From DASQHY01 sp035602605 (lineage in GTDB: Bacteria > Acidobacteriota > Terriglobia > Acidiferrales > UBA7541): a stretch of 64,000 bases of DNA. The DNA lies in the NCBI GenBank assembly GCA_035602605.1, contig DATNLZ010000007.1, forward strand, positions 1-64,000, written 5' to 3'. The notes below the pieces were generated by a model. The model did no database searches and was not told the origin of the DNA. It worked only from the letters and a program-made list of their open reading frames with translations. Shown here piece after piece: positions 56,878-64,000 of the stretch (its first letter is position 1; the number at the start of each line of letters is the position of its first letter). The position numbers and the translations under genes were made by a program.

Positions 56878-59800
56878 GTGCCTGAGTCTCAATCGGACGA
56901 TCCAATACTGACAAGGTCGTTCGCGGTTGCCATTCTTGTTTCTTCGTTTTTGTTGGTGCTCGTATTGGCCTGGGCGCTCTATGACGAGATGTTCGGCCTG
57001 CGGCCCTGGCGTTCCTATCAAAGGCGTTTTGTCACCGCGTACCAGAGCTTCCTGAATAAACAAGTTCCCCAGCAACAAGCCACTCTGGATGCCGTGGTGA
57101 ATTCCACGGAGTACAAGCGGCTCCAAGCGGCCGGCCAGGCAGCGATGGCGGTGGCTCAGCCGCGCGTTACGCAGATTGACAACGAGACACGATTCATCAA
57201 TCTCCAGTTGTCTGATATCACCGAGTCGTTTACCACTGCACGTGGCAAGGTGCAGGCGCGTACGTACCAGTTGGAGCTCGCAAAAGAGGGAACGGCGGCG
57301 CGGAAGAGCCGCCTGGAAGATGTCGAGAACGCAAGAAAAGAAAAGTACGACATCGCGCTACACCAGCGGGATGGAAAAATCGTTAAAAGCAAGATGGATT
57401 TCGCAGAATTGGAAAGGCTGTTTAACGACCTCAAAGCGCAGAAGGCGCGACTCACCGGCGAACGCGTCGCCGTCCTGAAAGAAGCAAGCGATATTCAGAC
57501 GCAGCTTGAGGAATATAAAAAAGAGCACATGACCGGGCTTACTCCTGATCAATTGAAAAGCCTTGTCAGTGCCAGCAAGAATTTGGACGTTGAGATTCGG
57601 CAGATTAATGTCAATCCAACCAATCCCGGCCTCAACAACACCGGATCCGGCGGACTGGTGGATCGCTGCCAATCATGCCATCTGGCAATGGACACCAGCA
57701 TCGTGCCCCCCAATTTGACTTTGACTAAGGCAGATCTGGCCATGGCGAAAAGCCACGATGCCCCATTCACGACCCATCCGGATATGGAGCTTTTGAAGGT
57801 TCATAACGTGGAGAAGTACGGCTGCTCGCCCTGCCATGGCGGCAATGGTCGCGCCGTCTCCAGTGTGGAGAAAGCCCATGGTCGGTACGAGCACTGGCTG
57901 TGGCCTCTTTATGAGCCCGCAAACTATGAGGCGGGGTGCCAGACGTGCCACGCAGCCGACATGATCACCGAGCACGCGCCGGTGCTCAATCGCGGCAAAG
58001 ACCTGTATAGGAGCCGCGGCTGCATTGGCTGCCATAAGTTTGAGGGCTTTGACGATCAGACCGAGCAGCTCCAGAGCGCGCGTCAGCTGATCAAGCAGCT
58101 CGAGCAGCAAAAGAAAGAGGATGAACTGTTAATTCCTCGGCTGAATAAGCAGGCGGATGCTGCTGCGGATAATGAAACAGCTCAGCGGCTGAACGCGCAA
58201 GCCACCGCGCTCACCGTGAGCATGAGCAGCATCGATGCGCGTGTCGAGCAGGTTGACCGAAAGAGCGAAAGTTTGTTTCGAGAGGAAAAGCGCGTCGGAC
58301 CAGATTTGAAGGAAATTCGCATGAAATTACGGAAGGAATGGATTCCGTACTGGATCGCGAATACGCACACGTTTCGGCCAACGACGAAGATGCCGCAGTT
58401 CCGGTTGCGACCCGATGAAGTCCAAGCGCTGGCGGCATTCGTGTGGCAGGCAGCGCTGACCGGTCCACAGCTGCCAAAACAAGCGCCCGGGAACGGTGCG
58501 CACGGCAAAGTCCTGCTCGAGACACGCGGGTGCCTGGCATGCCACTCGGTCGGCGAGGACTCCAGCATGATGGGCGGAACCTTTGCGGCGAATTTGAGCC
58601 GCGTTGGGGAAAAAGATAATTTCGATTATTTGGTCCGATGGGTCCACAATGCGCGCGAACGCACGCGTCCCTACTGCCCGTTCGAGAAAAACGATTTGGG
58701 CCCAGAAGATTACGCCAAGCATGGATTGCCATTTGTTTTTGACTTAGAGCATTCGCGCTGCCCCAACGATGGCCACCAACTTCAGGTGCAACAACCCACG
58801 GTCATGCCCAGCCTGCGATTGACAGTGGACGAGGCGCGCGATATTGCGAGCTACCTGATCACGCTGAAACATGCCGATGCTTCGTATCTACCAGCTCCGT
58901 ATATGGATGACCCGCAGCTATTCGATAAGGGCAAGGCCCTGGTCAGGAATTACGGCTGCGCTGGGTGCCACGAGATTTCCGGTCTGGAGGATGAAGGGCG
59001 CATTGGCGCCGAGCTTACGACCGAAGGCAGCAAGCCCATCGATCGCTTTGATTTTGGCAGGCTGACTGAGGTTGCTAAACGCGGCGTCCAGATTCAGCCC
59101 AATGGCACGCCCACCAACAAAGAAGGGAACGACTGGTACGACCAGAAGGGATTCTTTGAAGCAAAATTGCGGAATCCGGGCGTCTTTGATTACAACCGCG
59201 CGGAACCGCAGCTCAAGATGCCCAAGCCGAACGCTACCAACGCGGACATTACGGCCTTGACGACGTTCCTGCTCGGCAGTGTTGATCAGCAATTCCCCCC
59301 GGAATACATGTATAAGCCGGGCGACCAGCGGCGCGACATTCAAGAGGGCTTGTGGATCATCTCAAAATATAATTGCATGGGCTGCCACCAGGTGCGCATA
59401 GGCCAGGAGTCCGTGCTACAGAATCTGCCGATGTACCAGGGCGAGAACAAAGCTAATCTTCCTCCGGCGTTAACCACGGAAGGCGCGCGAGTAGATCCCA
59501 ATTGGCTCCAGCGCTTCCTCGCCAATCCTGCGCTGAGCACTACGGATATACATCGCAACGGAGTGCGCTCCTATCTGCAGCTTCGCATGCCGACGTTTAT
59601 GTTCTCGGATGACGAAATTCAGAAGCTGGTGAAATTTTTTGCGGCCGCAAGTTCGCAAGTCCAGCCGTACATTCCGCCTTCGCCTGATCCTCTGACCGCG
59701 CCTGAGAAGACGATGGCTCGCGAGCTGTTCACTAGTTCGGGAGCTCCGTGCCTGAAGTGCCATGCGACCGGAAATCCGGCGCATGATCAGAATGCCAGTG

Positions 59801-60093
59801 CCCCAAATTTCCTGCTAGCGCGCGACCGGCTGAAGCCTGCCTGGACCTTGCGCTGGATCACCGATCCAGCCAAAATAATACCGGGAACATCTATGCCCTC
59901 AGGATTGTTCCGCCGCGAAGGCGACCGCTGGGTCTTTTCCGGTCCGCTTCCCGCGAGCTTTCACGGATACTCGAGGGATCACGCCGATCTTCTGGTACGC
60001 TATATGTTTCAGTTGACACCCGAAGAACAACGTTCGCTGCTGGGCCGCACTTCCCCTGCTACTGGCGGTGGTGGTCGCGGCAGCCACAAGTAA
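56878..60093 (+). CDS. Octahaem cytochrome c, membrane-anchored, long coiled coil
   Basis: Large cytochrome (1071 residues) with one N-terminal anchor (about 15-35). A coiled-coil region covers about 100-225. Eight CXXCH haem sites begin at Cys264, 316, 354, 382, 552, 694, 833 and 958. The last five each have a likely Met axial ligand downstream (Met505, 643, 781, 904, 1006), giving five cytochrome-c-like domains; the first three form a close cluster. A second coiled coil lies at about 395-465. GTG 56878 follows GGGAGGG. It stands where cytochrome c1 or f would be expected, receiving electrons from Rieske. Confidence 0.92.
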   Translation: MPESQSDDPILTRSFAVAILVSSFLLVLVLAWALYDEMFGLRPWRSYQRRFVTAYQSFLNKQVPQQQATLDAVVNSTEYKRLQAAGQAAMAVAQPRVTQIDNETRFINLQLSDITESFTTARGKVQARTYQLELAKEGTAARKSRLEDVENARKEKYDIALHQRDGKIVKSKMDFAELERLFNDLKAQKARLTGERVAVLKEASDIQTQLEEYKKEHMTGLTPDQLKSLVSASKNLDVEIRQINVNPTNPGLNNTGSGGLVDRCQSCHLAMDTSIVPPNLTLTKADLAMAKSHDAPFTTHPDMELLKVHNVEKYGCSPCHGGNGRAVSSVEKAHGRYEHWLWPLYEPANYEAGCQTCHAADMITEHAPVLNRGKDLYRSRGCIGCHKFEGFDDQTEQLQSARQLIKQLEQQKKEDELLIPRLNKQADAAADNETAQRLNAQATALTVSMSSIDARVEQVDRKSESLFREEKRVGPDLKEIRMKLRKEWIPYWIANTHTFRPTTKMPQFRLRPDEVQALAAFVWQAALTGPQLPKQAPGNGAHGKVLLETRGCLACHSVGEDSSMMGGTFAANLSRVGEKDNFDYLVRWVHNARERTRPYCPFEKNDLGPEDYAKHGLPFVFDLEHSRCPNDGHQLQVQQPTVMPSLRLTVDEARDIASYLITLKHADASYLPAPYMDDPQLFDKGKALVRNYGCAGCHEISGLEDEGRIGAELTTEGSKPIDRFDFGRLTEVAKRGVQIQPNGTPTNKEGNDWYDQKGFFEAKLRNPGVFDYNRAEPQLKMPKPNATNADITALTTFLLGSVDQQFPPEYMYKPGDQRRDIQEGLWIISKYNCMGCHQVRIGQESVLQNLPMYQGENKANLPPALTTEGARVDPNWLQRFLANPALSTTDIHRNGVRSYLQLRMPTFMFSDDEIQKLVKFFAAASSQVQPYIPPSPDPLTAPEKTMARELFTSSGAPCLKCHATGNPAHDQNASAPNFLLARDRLKPAWTLRWITDPAKIIPGTSMPSGLFRREGDRWVFSGPLPASFHGYSRDHADLLVRYMFQLTPEEQRSLLGRTSPATGGGGRGSHK

Positions 60094-60163
60094 GCCGACT
60101 TTGACCTGCCCGGATCCTCGGGCGCCCAGATTTGAACTGTTCAAGAGAGGAAGAACACTACTC

Positions 60164-60964
60164 ATGAGAGCACGAATCAGTCTGATGATTGCGTCGGCAG
60201 CAGTGCTGGCGATTACTATGGTGAGCTGCGGAAAAAAAGAAAAGGAAGATGAAGGCGCTTCAGCCCCGGCGGCAACGTCTTCAACTCCTGCGCCAGCGGT
60301 GGACACGGCCTCGGCCGGTTCGGTGAGTGGCACCGTAAAGCTGGAAGGCCCGGCGCCTAAACCGCACCGCATCAATATGGCGGCAGATGCCTATTGTAAT
60401 TCGCAACATGCGGGGGGAGCTACCGACCAGGAAGTGGTCGTGAGTTCTAACGGAGATATTGCTAATGTCGTTATCTATGTCAAAGATGGCATCGGCGACC
60501 GAAAGTTTGATGCTCCAAAGGAAGGGGCCACGCTTGATCAGAAGGGCTGCATGTACACGCCACACGTCGTAGCGATGATGGCCGGCCAGGAATTAATTGT
60601 CATCAACAGCGACAAGACAACGCACAACATCCATCCCACTCCGAAGGTCAACCGCGATTGGAACAAGTCGCAGTCGGCTGGTCAGCCCAACATCGTGGAG
60701 ACTTTCCCCCGCGAAGAAGTTTCGATCCCGGTGAAATGCAATATCCATCCATGGATGAAGAGCTACATCGCAGTCTTCAAGCATCCTTATTTCGGGGTGA
60801 CCGGAAACAACGGCAGCTTTGACATCAAGAATCTGCCTCCGGGCACGTATACGCTGGAAGCCTGGCATGAAAAATTTGGCGCGTCCGACCAGACTGTTAC
60901 CATCGGCGCCAAAGAAGCCAAGAACATTACCTTCACATTTAAGGCTGCTGGCGGAGCCGATTAA
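60164..60964 (+). CDS. Cupredoxin-like lipoprotein
   Basis: The lipobox (MVSC, Cys22) gives a lipid anchor after a signal peptide (LMIASAAVLAITM). The linker has Ala/Pro/Ser/Thr residues. The cupredoxin domain (about 55-210) shows likely type-1 copper ligands: a His in THNIHP (154 or 157), then Cys192, His195 and Met198 in CNIHPWM. An extra Cys129/His134 is nearby. A C-terminal beta-sandwich (VTGNNGSFDIKNLPPGTYT) is of the carboxypeptidase-regulatory type. ATG 60164 follows GAGAGGA; earlier in-frame codons overlap the cytochrome gene. It may accept electrons from the octahaem cytochrome. Confidence 0.8.
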   Translation: MRARISLMIASAAVLAITMVSCGKKEKEDEGASAPAATSSTPAPAVDTASAGSVSGTVKLEGPAPKPHRINMAADAYCNSQHAGGATDQEVVVSSNGDIANVVIYVKDGIGDRKFDAPKEGATLDQKGCMYTPHVVAMMAGQELIVINSDKTTHNIHPTPKVNRDWNKSQSAGQPNIVETFPREEVSIPVKCNIHPWMKSYIAVFKHPYFGVTGNNGSFDIKNLPPGTYTLEAWHEKFGASDQTVTIGAKEAKNITFTFKAAGGAD

Positions 60965-60976
60965 TGAGACAAAGTT

Positions 60977-61008
60977 CCGCAGGGGCACGGGAAACCGTGC
61001 CCCTGTGG
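60977..61008 (+). terminator. Strong GNRA-loop hairpin after the cytochrome operon
   Basis: Eleven perfect pairs (60980-60990 with 60995-61005) around a GAAA tetraloop, extended by three more pairs to 60977-61008 (one G-U). There is no clean T tract after it, so it is either a terminator of an unusual kind or an RNA-stability element. It separates the cupredoxin gene from the haem A synthase gene. Confidence 0.55.
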
Positions 61009-61028
61009 TAGTCTCTTACCTTGCCTAA

Positions 61029-61943
61029 ATGACGCAACTTTACAATCGCGCTCTCCATCACTTCGCTACGTTCACGGCTTGCTGTACGTTCCTGTTGCTT
61101 ATCGCCGGTGCGCTGGTGACTTCGAATGATGCCGCGCTCTCGGTGCCCGACTGGCCGCTTTCCTACGGCACGTTGTTGCCGCCCATGATTGGCGGTATTC
61201 GATATGAAGACGGCCATCGCAAAATTGCCGGTCTGATTCTTATTCTCACTTTGCTCCTCGCCGTTTGGATTGGGAGAACCGATCGTCGCCGCTGGATGCG
61301 CCGGTTGGGGGTGGTGGCGTTCGGAGCCGTGATTGCCCAGGCCGTTCTTGGAGGTCTCATTGTTCTCTTGCGTCTTCACTACGGTTTTCCCGTCGAGCAT
61401 GCCAGCCTTGCGCAAATTCTATTTGCCACAACTGTTGCAATTGCGCTCTTCACCAGCCAATGGTGGCAAGGGGATGTACTTCAGGCAGAAGACTCGGGCT
61501 GGCCTTCCATTCACACCCTCGCACTGACTACCGTCGGGTTCACGTTTCTTCAAGTCGTCTTGGGGGCATTATTTCGCCATAAGAACGCCAACATCGTTCC
61601 ACACCTTTTGGGCGCCCTGCTCGTGCTCGGCATGGTGATTTGGACTGCAGCCGCCCTTCGCCGCCGCTTCGGAAATATCGCCGCCATCGTGCGCGTACGA
61701 ATTCTGCTGCATTCGCTGGTCGGTGTGCAGCTACTGCTGGGCGGCGCAGCATGGTGGTCGCGCTTGGTTACAAAAGGTGCGCCTCAACCGATGCCCGTCA
61801 TGGTCACACTAACCGTGGCGCACACCGTAGTAGGAGCACTCACACTGGCAGGAGCACTTCTGGTGGCCTTGGTAAGCTACCGCGTAGCCGAACCCAAGAG
61901 GGAAGCCGCGTTTGAGCGCCGACCAGAAGGCGCAGTCCTGTAA
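61029..61943 (+). CDS. ctaA: Haem A synthase (COX15/CtaA)
   Basis: CtaA oxidises the methyl group of haem O to formyl, giving haem A for aa3-type oxidases. The protein (304 residues) has eight predicted helices in two similar halves and the conserved SVPDWPLSYGTLLPP and YEDGHRKIAG (His63) blocks, then VEHASLAQILFATTVA. The second half includes VLGALFRHKNANIVPHLLGAL and AHTVVGALTLAGALLVAL. ATG 61029 has no Shine-Dalgarno sequence, and TACCTT lies six bases before it. It overlaps ctaB by one base. Confidence 0.93.
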   Translation: MTQLYNRALHHFATFTACCTFLLLIAGALVTSNDAALSVPDWPLSYGTLLPPMIGGIRYEDGHRKIAGLILILTLLLAVWIGRTDRRRWMRRLGVVAFGAVIAQAVLGGLIVLLRLHYGFPVEHASLAQILFATTVAIALFTSQWWQGDVLQAEDSGWPSIHTLALTTVGFTFLQVVLGALFRHKNANIVPHLLGALLVLGMVIWTAAALRRRFGNIAAIVRVRILLHSLVGVQLLLGGAAWWSRLVTKGAPQPMPVMVTLTVAHTVVGALTLAGALLVALVSYRVAEPKREAAFERRPEGAVL

Positions 61944-62836
61944 TGAGCGCCACGCGTACTGCCGTTCTCGCGAAACCATCACGCGTAGCTGCGTATTTTG
62001 CGCTCACCAAGCCGGACGTTTCCTTTCTCGTGGTGCTCACAACCGCTGCAGGTTACTACATGGGATCGCGCGGCCCACTAGACCTCGCTCGCCTGGTTCA
62101 CACAACCTTGGCTACAGCTTTGATCGCCGCGGGCACATCGGCTCTCAATCAATACTTCGAGCGTGACCTTGATGCCAAAATGCGCCGTACGGCCTCGCGG
62201 CCGCTTCCTAGCGGCCAATTGCAGCCGTTCGAGACCAAATGGTTTGGCGTTGGGCTCGCCGTTGCCGGCGCTATCTATCTTGCTCTTGTGGCCGGAGTAT
62301 GGGCTTGTCTACTCGGGGTGTTTACCTCGGCGAGCTACCTGAGCGCCTACACGCCTTTGAAAACGCGCACTACTTGGGCGACTTTCGTCGGCGCATTTCC
62401 CGGCGCGATTCCTCCTATGATTGGATGGGTGGCGGCTACTGGGTCGCTGGGTGCAGGCGCATGGCTGCTATTCGCGATCTTGTTTTTCTGGCAGTTCCCA
62501 CATTTTGACGCTATCGCCTGGATGTATCGCGAGGATTATGCCCGCGCCGGAATTCGTATGCTGCCGGTCGTTGACCGTTCGGGCGCAAAAACCTTCCGCC
62601 AGATTGTGCTCACCGCCGCGATGTTGGTTGCTGCGAGCATACTGCCGGCCATTTCCGGCCTTACCAGCGTGCGCTATTTCTTCGGTGCACTTGTGCTTTC
62701 CATCTTGCTGGTACAGGTTTGCCTGTGGGCCGCAGCGTCCAAAACAAATTTGCGCGCTAGATGGTTGATGCATGCGACAGTTGCGTACATCCCGCTGCTG
62801 CTTGGCTTGATGATGTACGACAAAATTCCACGATAG
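61943..62836 (+). CDS. ctaB: Protohaem IX farnesyltransferase (haem O synthase)
   Basis: CtaB (CyoE) adds a farnesyl group to haem B. The UbiA-type site is ALNQYFERDLDAKMRRT (Asn69, Asp75, Asp77) and the second YLSAYTPLKTRTTWATFVGAFPG box; the DFGAIAWMYREDYARAGIRMLP-like segment (HFDAIAWMYREDY) is a diagnostic prenyltransferase block. Nine hydrophobic helices. ATG overlaps the ctaA TAA (TAATG). With ctaA it makes haem A for a cytochrome aa3 oxidase, whose genes probably lie past the right edge. Confidence 0.95.
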   Translation: MSATRTAVLAKPSRVAAYFALTKPDVSFLVVLTTAAGYYMGSRGPLDLARLVHTTLATALIAAGTSALNQYFERDLDAKMRRTASRPLPSGQLQPFETKWFGVGLAVAGAIYLALVAGVWACLLGVFTSASYLSAYTPLKTRTTWATFVGAFPGAIPPMIGWVAATGSLGAGAWLLFAILFFWQFPHFDAIAWMYREDYARAGIRMLPVVDRSGAKTFRQIVLTAAMLVAASILPAISGLTSVRYFFGALVLSILLVQVCLWAAASKTNLRARWLMHATVAYIPLLLGLMMYDKIPR

Positions 62837-62867
62837 CGATCGGCTAGCGTGTGGTGAGGAATTGGCA

Positions 62868-63119
62868 ATGAAGACTTCTCACGGAATCCTGGAATTGGCA
62901 GCTATCTGTCTGATCATCGTTATTCTTTCGATTGTGGGAGTGATCGCTGACTTTCTTGCGCACATCGCTCTCAATATTGATGGTCTTCTGCTGCTTGCGA
63001 CGTGTTTAATGATGGGTGGCCTTTTCACGCTGATGCTCTTTCTCATCGCCAGGGACCAGGGCTGGATTCCTCGCCGTGAGAAAAATGTAAGCCCCGCGCC
63101 AGCCGACGCAAAGAAGTAG
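62868..63119 (+). CDS. Small two-helix membrane protein
   Basis: An 83-residue protein with two hydrophobic segments (LELAAICLIIVILSIVGVIA and LDGLLLLATCLMMGGLF-like, about 10-30 and 38-60) and a short basic C-terminal tail. ATG 62868 follows GAGGA by about seven bases. I do not recognise a family. Place between ctaB and the DUF420 gene suggests a role in oxidase assembly. The gene has normal codon use for the region and is not a shadow. Confidence 0.7.
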   Translation: MKTSHGILELAAICLIIVILSIVGVIADFLAHIALNIDGLLLLATCLMMGGLFTLMLFLIARDQGWIPRREKNVSPAPADAKK

Positions 63120-63158
63120 AACCTCTGTTCTTTGCCTCTCATGATCCAAGGAGTGTTC

Positions 63159-63584
63159 GTGCTCTCTCATGCAGGCTTGAACGCTACGCTGAATGCTGCA
63201 AGCGCCTGCCTGCTTGCCACTGGATACTTTTTCATCCGCACTGGTCACATCCTGGCTCACAAGACCTGTATGGTCTTCGCATTTTTTTCCTCCTCGGTAT
63301 TTTTGGGTTCGTATTTGCTCTACCACGCGCGTGTAGGTTCGGTGCGTTTTCAGGGGCATGGCTGGATCCGCCCGTTTTATTTCACGCTGCTAACCAGTCA
63401 CACCCTCCTGGCAGCTGCCATCGTGCCTCTAGCGATACTGACGCTGTCTCGCGCGGTTCGTGGGCAGTTTGATCGCCATCGCACCATCGCTCGCTGGACT
63501 TTTCCCATTTGGCTTTATGTTTCGGTTACAGGGGTTGTTGTCTACATTCTGCTATACCATATTTACGCGCCAGCCAAACTCTAG
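63159..63584 (+). CDS. DUF420 membrane protein, CtaM-like
   Basis: A polytopic protein with four hydrophobic helices, starting LSHAGLNATLNAASACLLATG, then FIRTGHILAHKTCMVFAF, FLGSYLLYHAR and LTSHTLLAAAIVPLAILTL. DUF420 proteins, some called CtaM, are needed for cytochrome aa3 oxidase assembly. Conserved His residues line the helices. I chose GTG 63159 because AAGGAG lies five bases before it and the N-terminus fits the family. ATG 63141 (six residues longer) is also possible. It follows ctaA-ctaB. Confidence 0.8.
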   Translation: MLSHAGLNATLNAASACLLATGYFFIRTGHILAHKTCMVFAFFSSSVFLGSYLLYHARVGSVRFQGHGWIRPFYFTLLTSHTLLAAAIVPLAILTLSRAVRGQFDRHRTIARWTFPIWLYVSVTGVVVYILLYHIYAPAKL

Positions 63585-63625
63585 CCAAGATTCGAGGGAC
63601 TCTGTCCACGACGACTGCTTCCGAG

Positions 63626-64000
63626 ATGCCGCCCGTAAGTCCGGCCTCACACCAACACGCGGGGGTGAAGCGCAAGTGGCCCCTTCTGATATTAGCCGTT
63701 GCGTTTTTGTTTGTTCTAATGCCGTTCCTCTTCTGGTATTCGACCACGTTTCGACGCCCCCTGACCGATGAACAGATAAGCGCCTACTTGGCCGACCGGG
63801 CGCATCCGCGTAAGGCTCAACACGTGCTCTCCCAAATTGCGGACCGCATACTCAGTCCCGATCCCGCCGTTCGCAACGCGGCGAAGAAGTGGTATCCGCA
63901 TGTGATAGAGCTCTCGCACAGTCCAATTGAGGAGCTGCGCGTTACCTCGGCTTGGGTGATGGGCCAGGACAACGGCTCACAAGAATTTCATGCCGCATTG
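63626..64000 (+). CDS. Membrane-anchored HEAT-like protein, cut by the right edge
   Basis: The frame is open from ATG 63626 to the end of the window (125 residues seen). A polar N-terminus is followed by one membrane helix (about 19-38, PLLILAVAFLFVLMPFLFWY). After that comes a helical region with paired-helix patterns like HEAT repeats: RKAQHVLSQIADRILSPDPA, then KKWYPHVIELSHSPIEELRV and TSAWVMGQD. It is probably a scaffold or assembly factor exposed to the periplasm. Function is inferred only from place among oxidase-assembly genes. Confidence 0.65.
   Translation, partial: MPPVSPASHQHAGVKRKWPLLILAVAFLFVLMPFLFWYSTTFRRPLTDEQISAYLADRAHPRKAQHVLSQIADRILSPDPAVRNAAKKWYPHVIELSHSPIEELRVTSAWVMGQDNGSQEFHAAL

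Overview
The window looks like a chromosomal segment of an acidobacterium (phylum Acidobacteriota, probably the Terriglobia/Koribacter-like side). This is an inference from protein character and gene content, not a database match. LpxD implies a lipid A outer membrane. BshC implies bacillithiol-type thiol chemistry. A complete c-type cytochrome maturation set, a split cytochrome b complex and haem A synthesis genes point to aerobic, cytochrome-rich respiration. About 55 protein genes are packed tightly, mostly on the plus strand. I found no rRNA, tRNA, CRISPR array, insertion sequence or prophage.

Positions 1-9,500 hold a partial peptidoglycan-binding protein, a secreted M28 peptidase (minus strand), an aldehyde dehydrogenase, the heat-shock group hrcA-grpE-dnaJ closed by an intrinsic terminator, rsmE, an outer-membrane barrel protein and an isoprenylcysteine-methyltransferase-like membrane protein (minus). 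Positions 9,500-15,600 hold lepB, carA (apparently starting with CTG), carB and a 4-hydroxy-2-oxoglutarate-aldolase-like DapA homologue. Positions 15,600-34,600 carry mixed metabolism and envelope genes: bshC, a LacD-type aldolase, yjbQ, hemW, threonine aldolase, an ACE-like M2 peptidase, acyl-CoA dehydrogenase, meaB, an MBL hydrolase, a DUF4440 protein, mtnP with a PfkB kinase, mgtC, an LD-carboxypeptidase, mpl, an M61 peptidase and plsC. Two minus-strand genes follow (lpxD and an unknown protein), then murJ, xerD, a CCA-type nucleotidyltransferase, dnaE, accA and a small 2Fe-2S protein.

The last 18 kb is a respiratory biogenesis region. An extended -10 promoter at 45,857 precedes ccmE-ccmF-ccmH-ccmI-like-(unknown membrane protein)-ccmA-ccmB-ccmC-ccmD-hemH. 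This makes and exports haem and attaches it to apocytochromes. A near-consensus promoter at 54,095 then drives a Rieske protein, a b6-type cytochrome b, a subunit-IV-like protein, a 1071-residue eight-haem cytochrome c and a cupredoxin lipoprotein. After a strong hairpin come haem A synthase, haem O synthase, a small membrane protein, a DUF420 protein and a HEAT-like protein cut by the window edge. The most interesting signals are here: a CXXXY-type CcmE, a CXCXC-type CcmH, no CcmG in the cluster, a quinol-oxidising complex without a PEWY motif or the b6-type covalent haem Cys, and an unusual octahaem partner where cytochrome c1 or f would be expected.

At least three genes (rsmE, the barrel protein and dnaE) have a -10-like element 7-8 bases before the start codon, which suggests leaderless transcription. 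Start codons in several entries were moved from the longest open frame on the basis of ribosome-binding sites, signal peptides or family N-termini; each case is explained.
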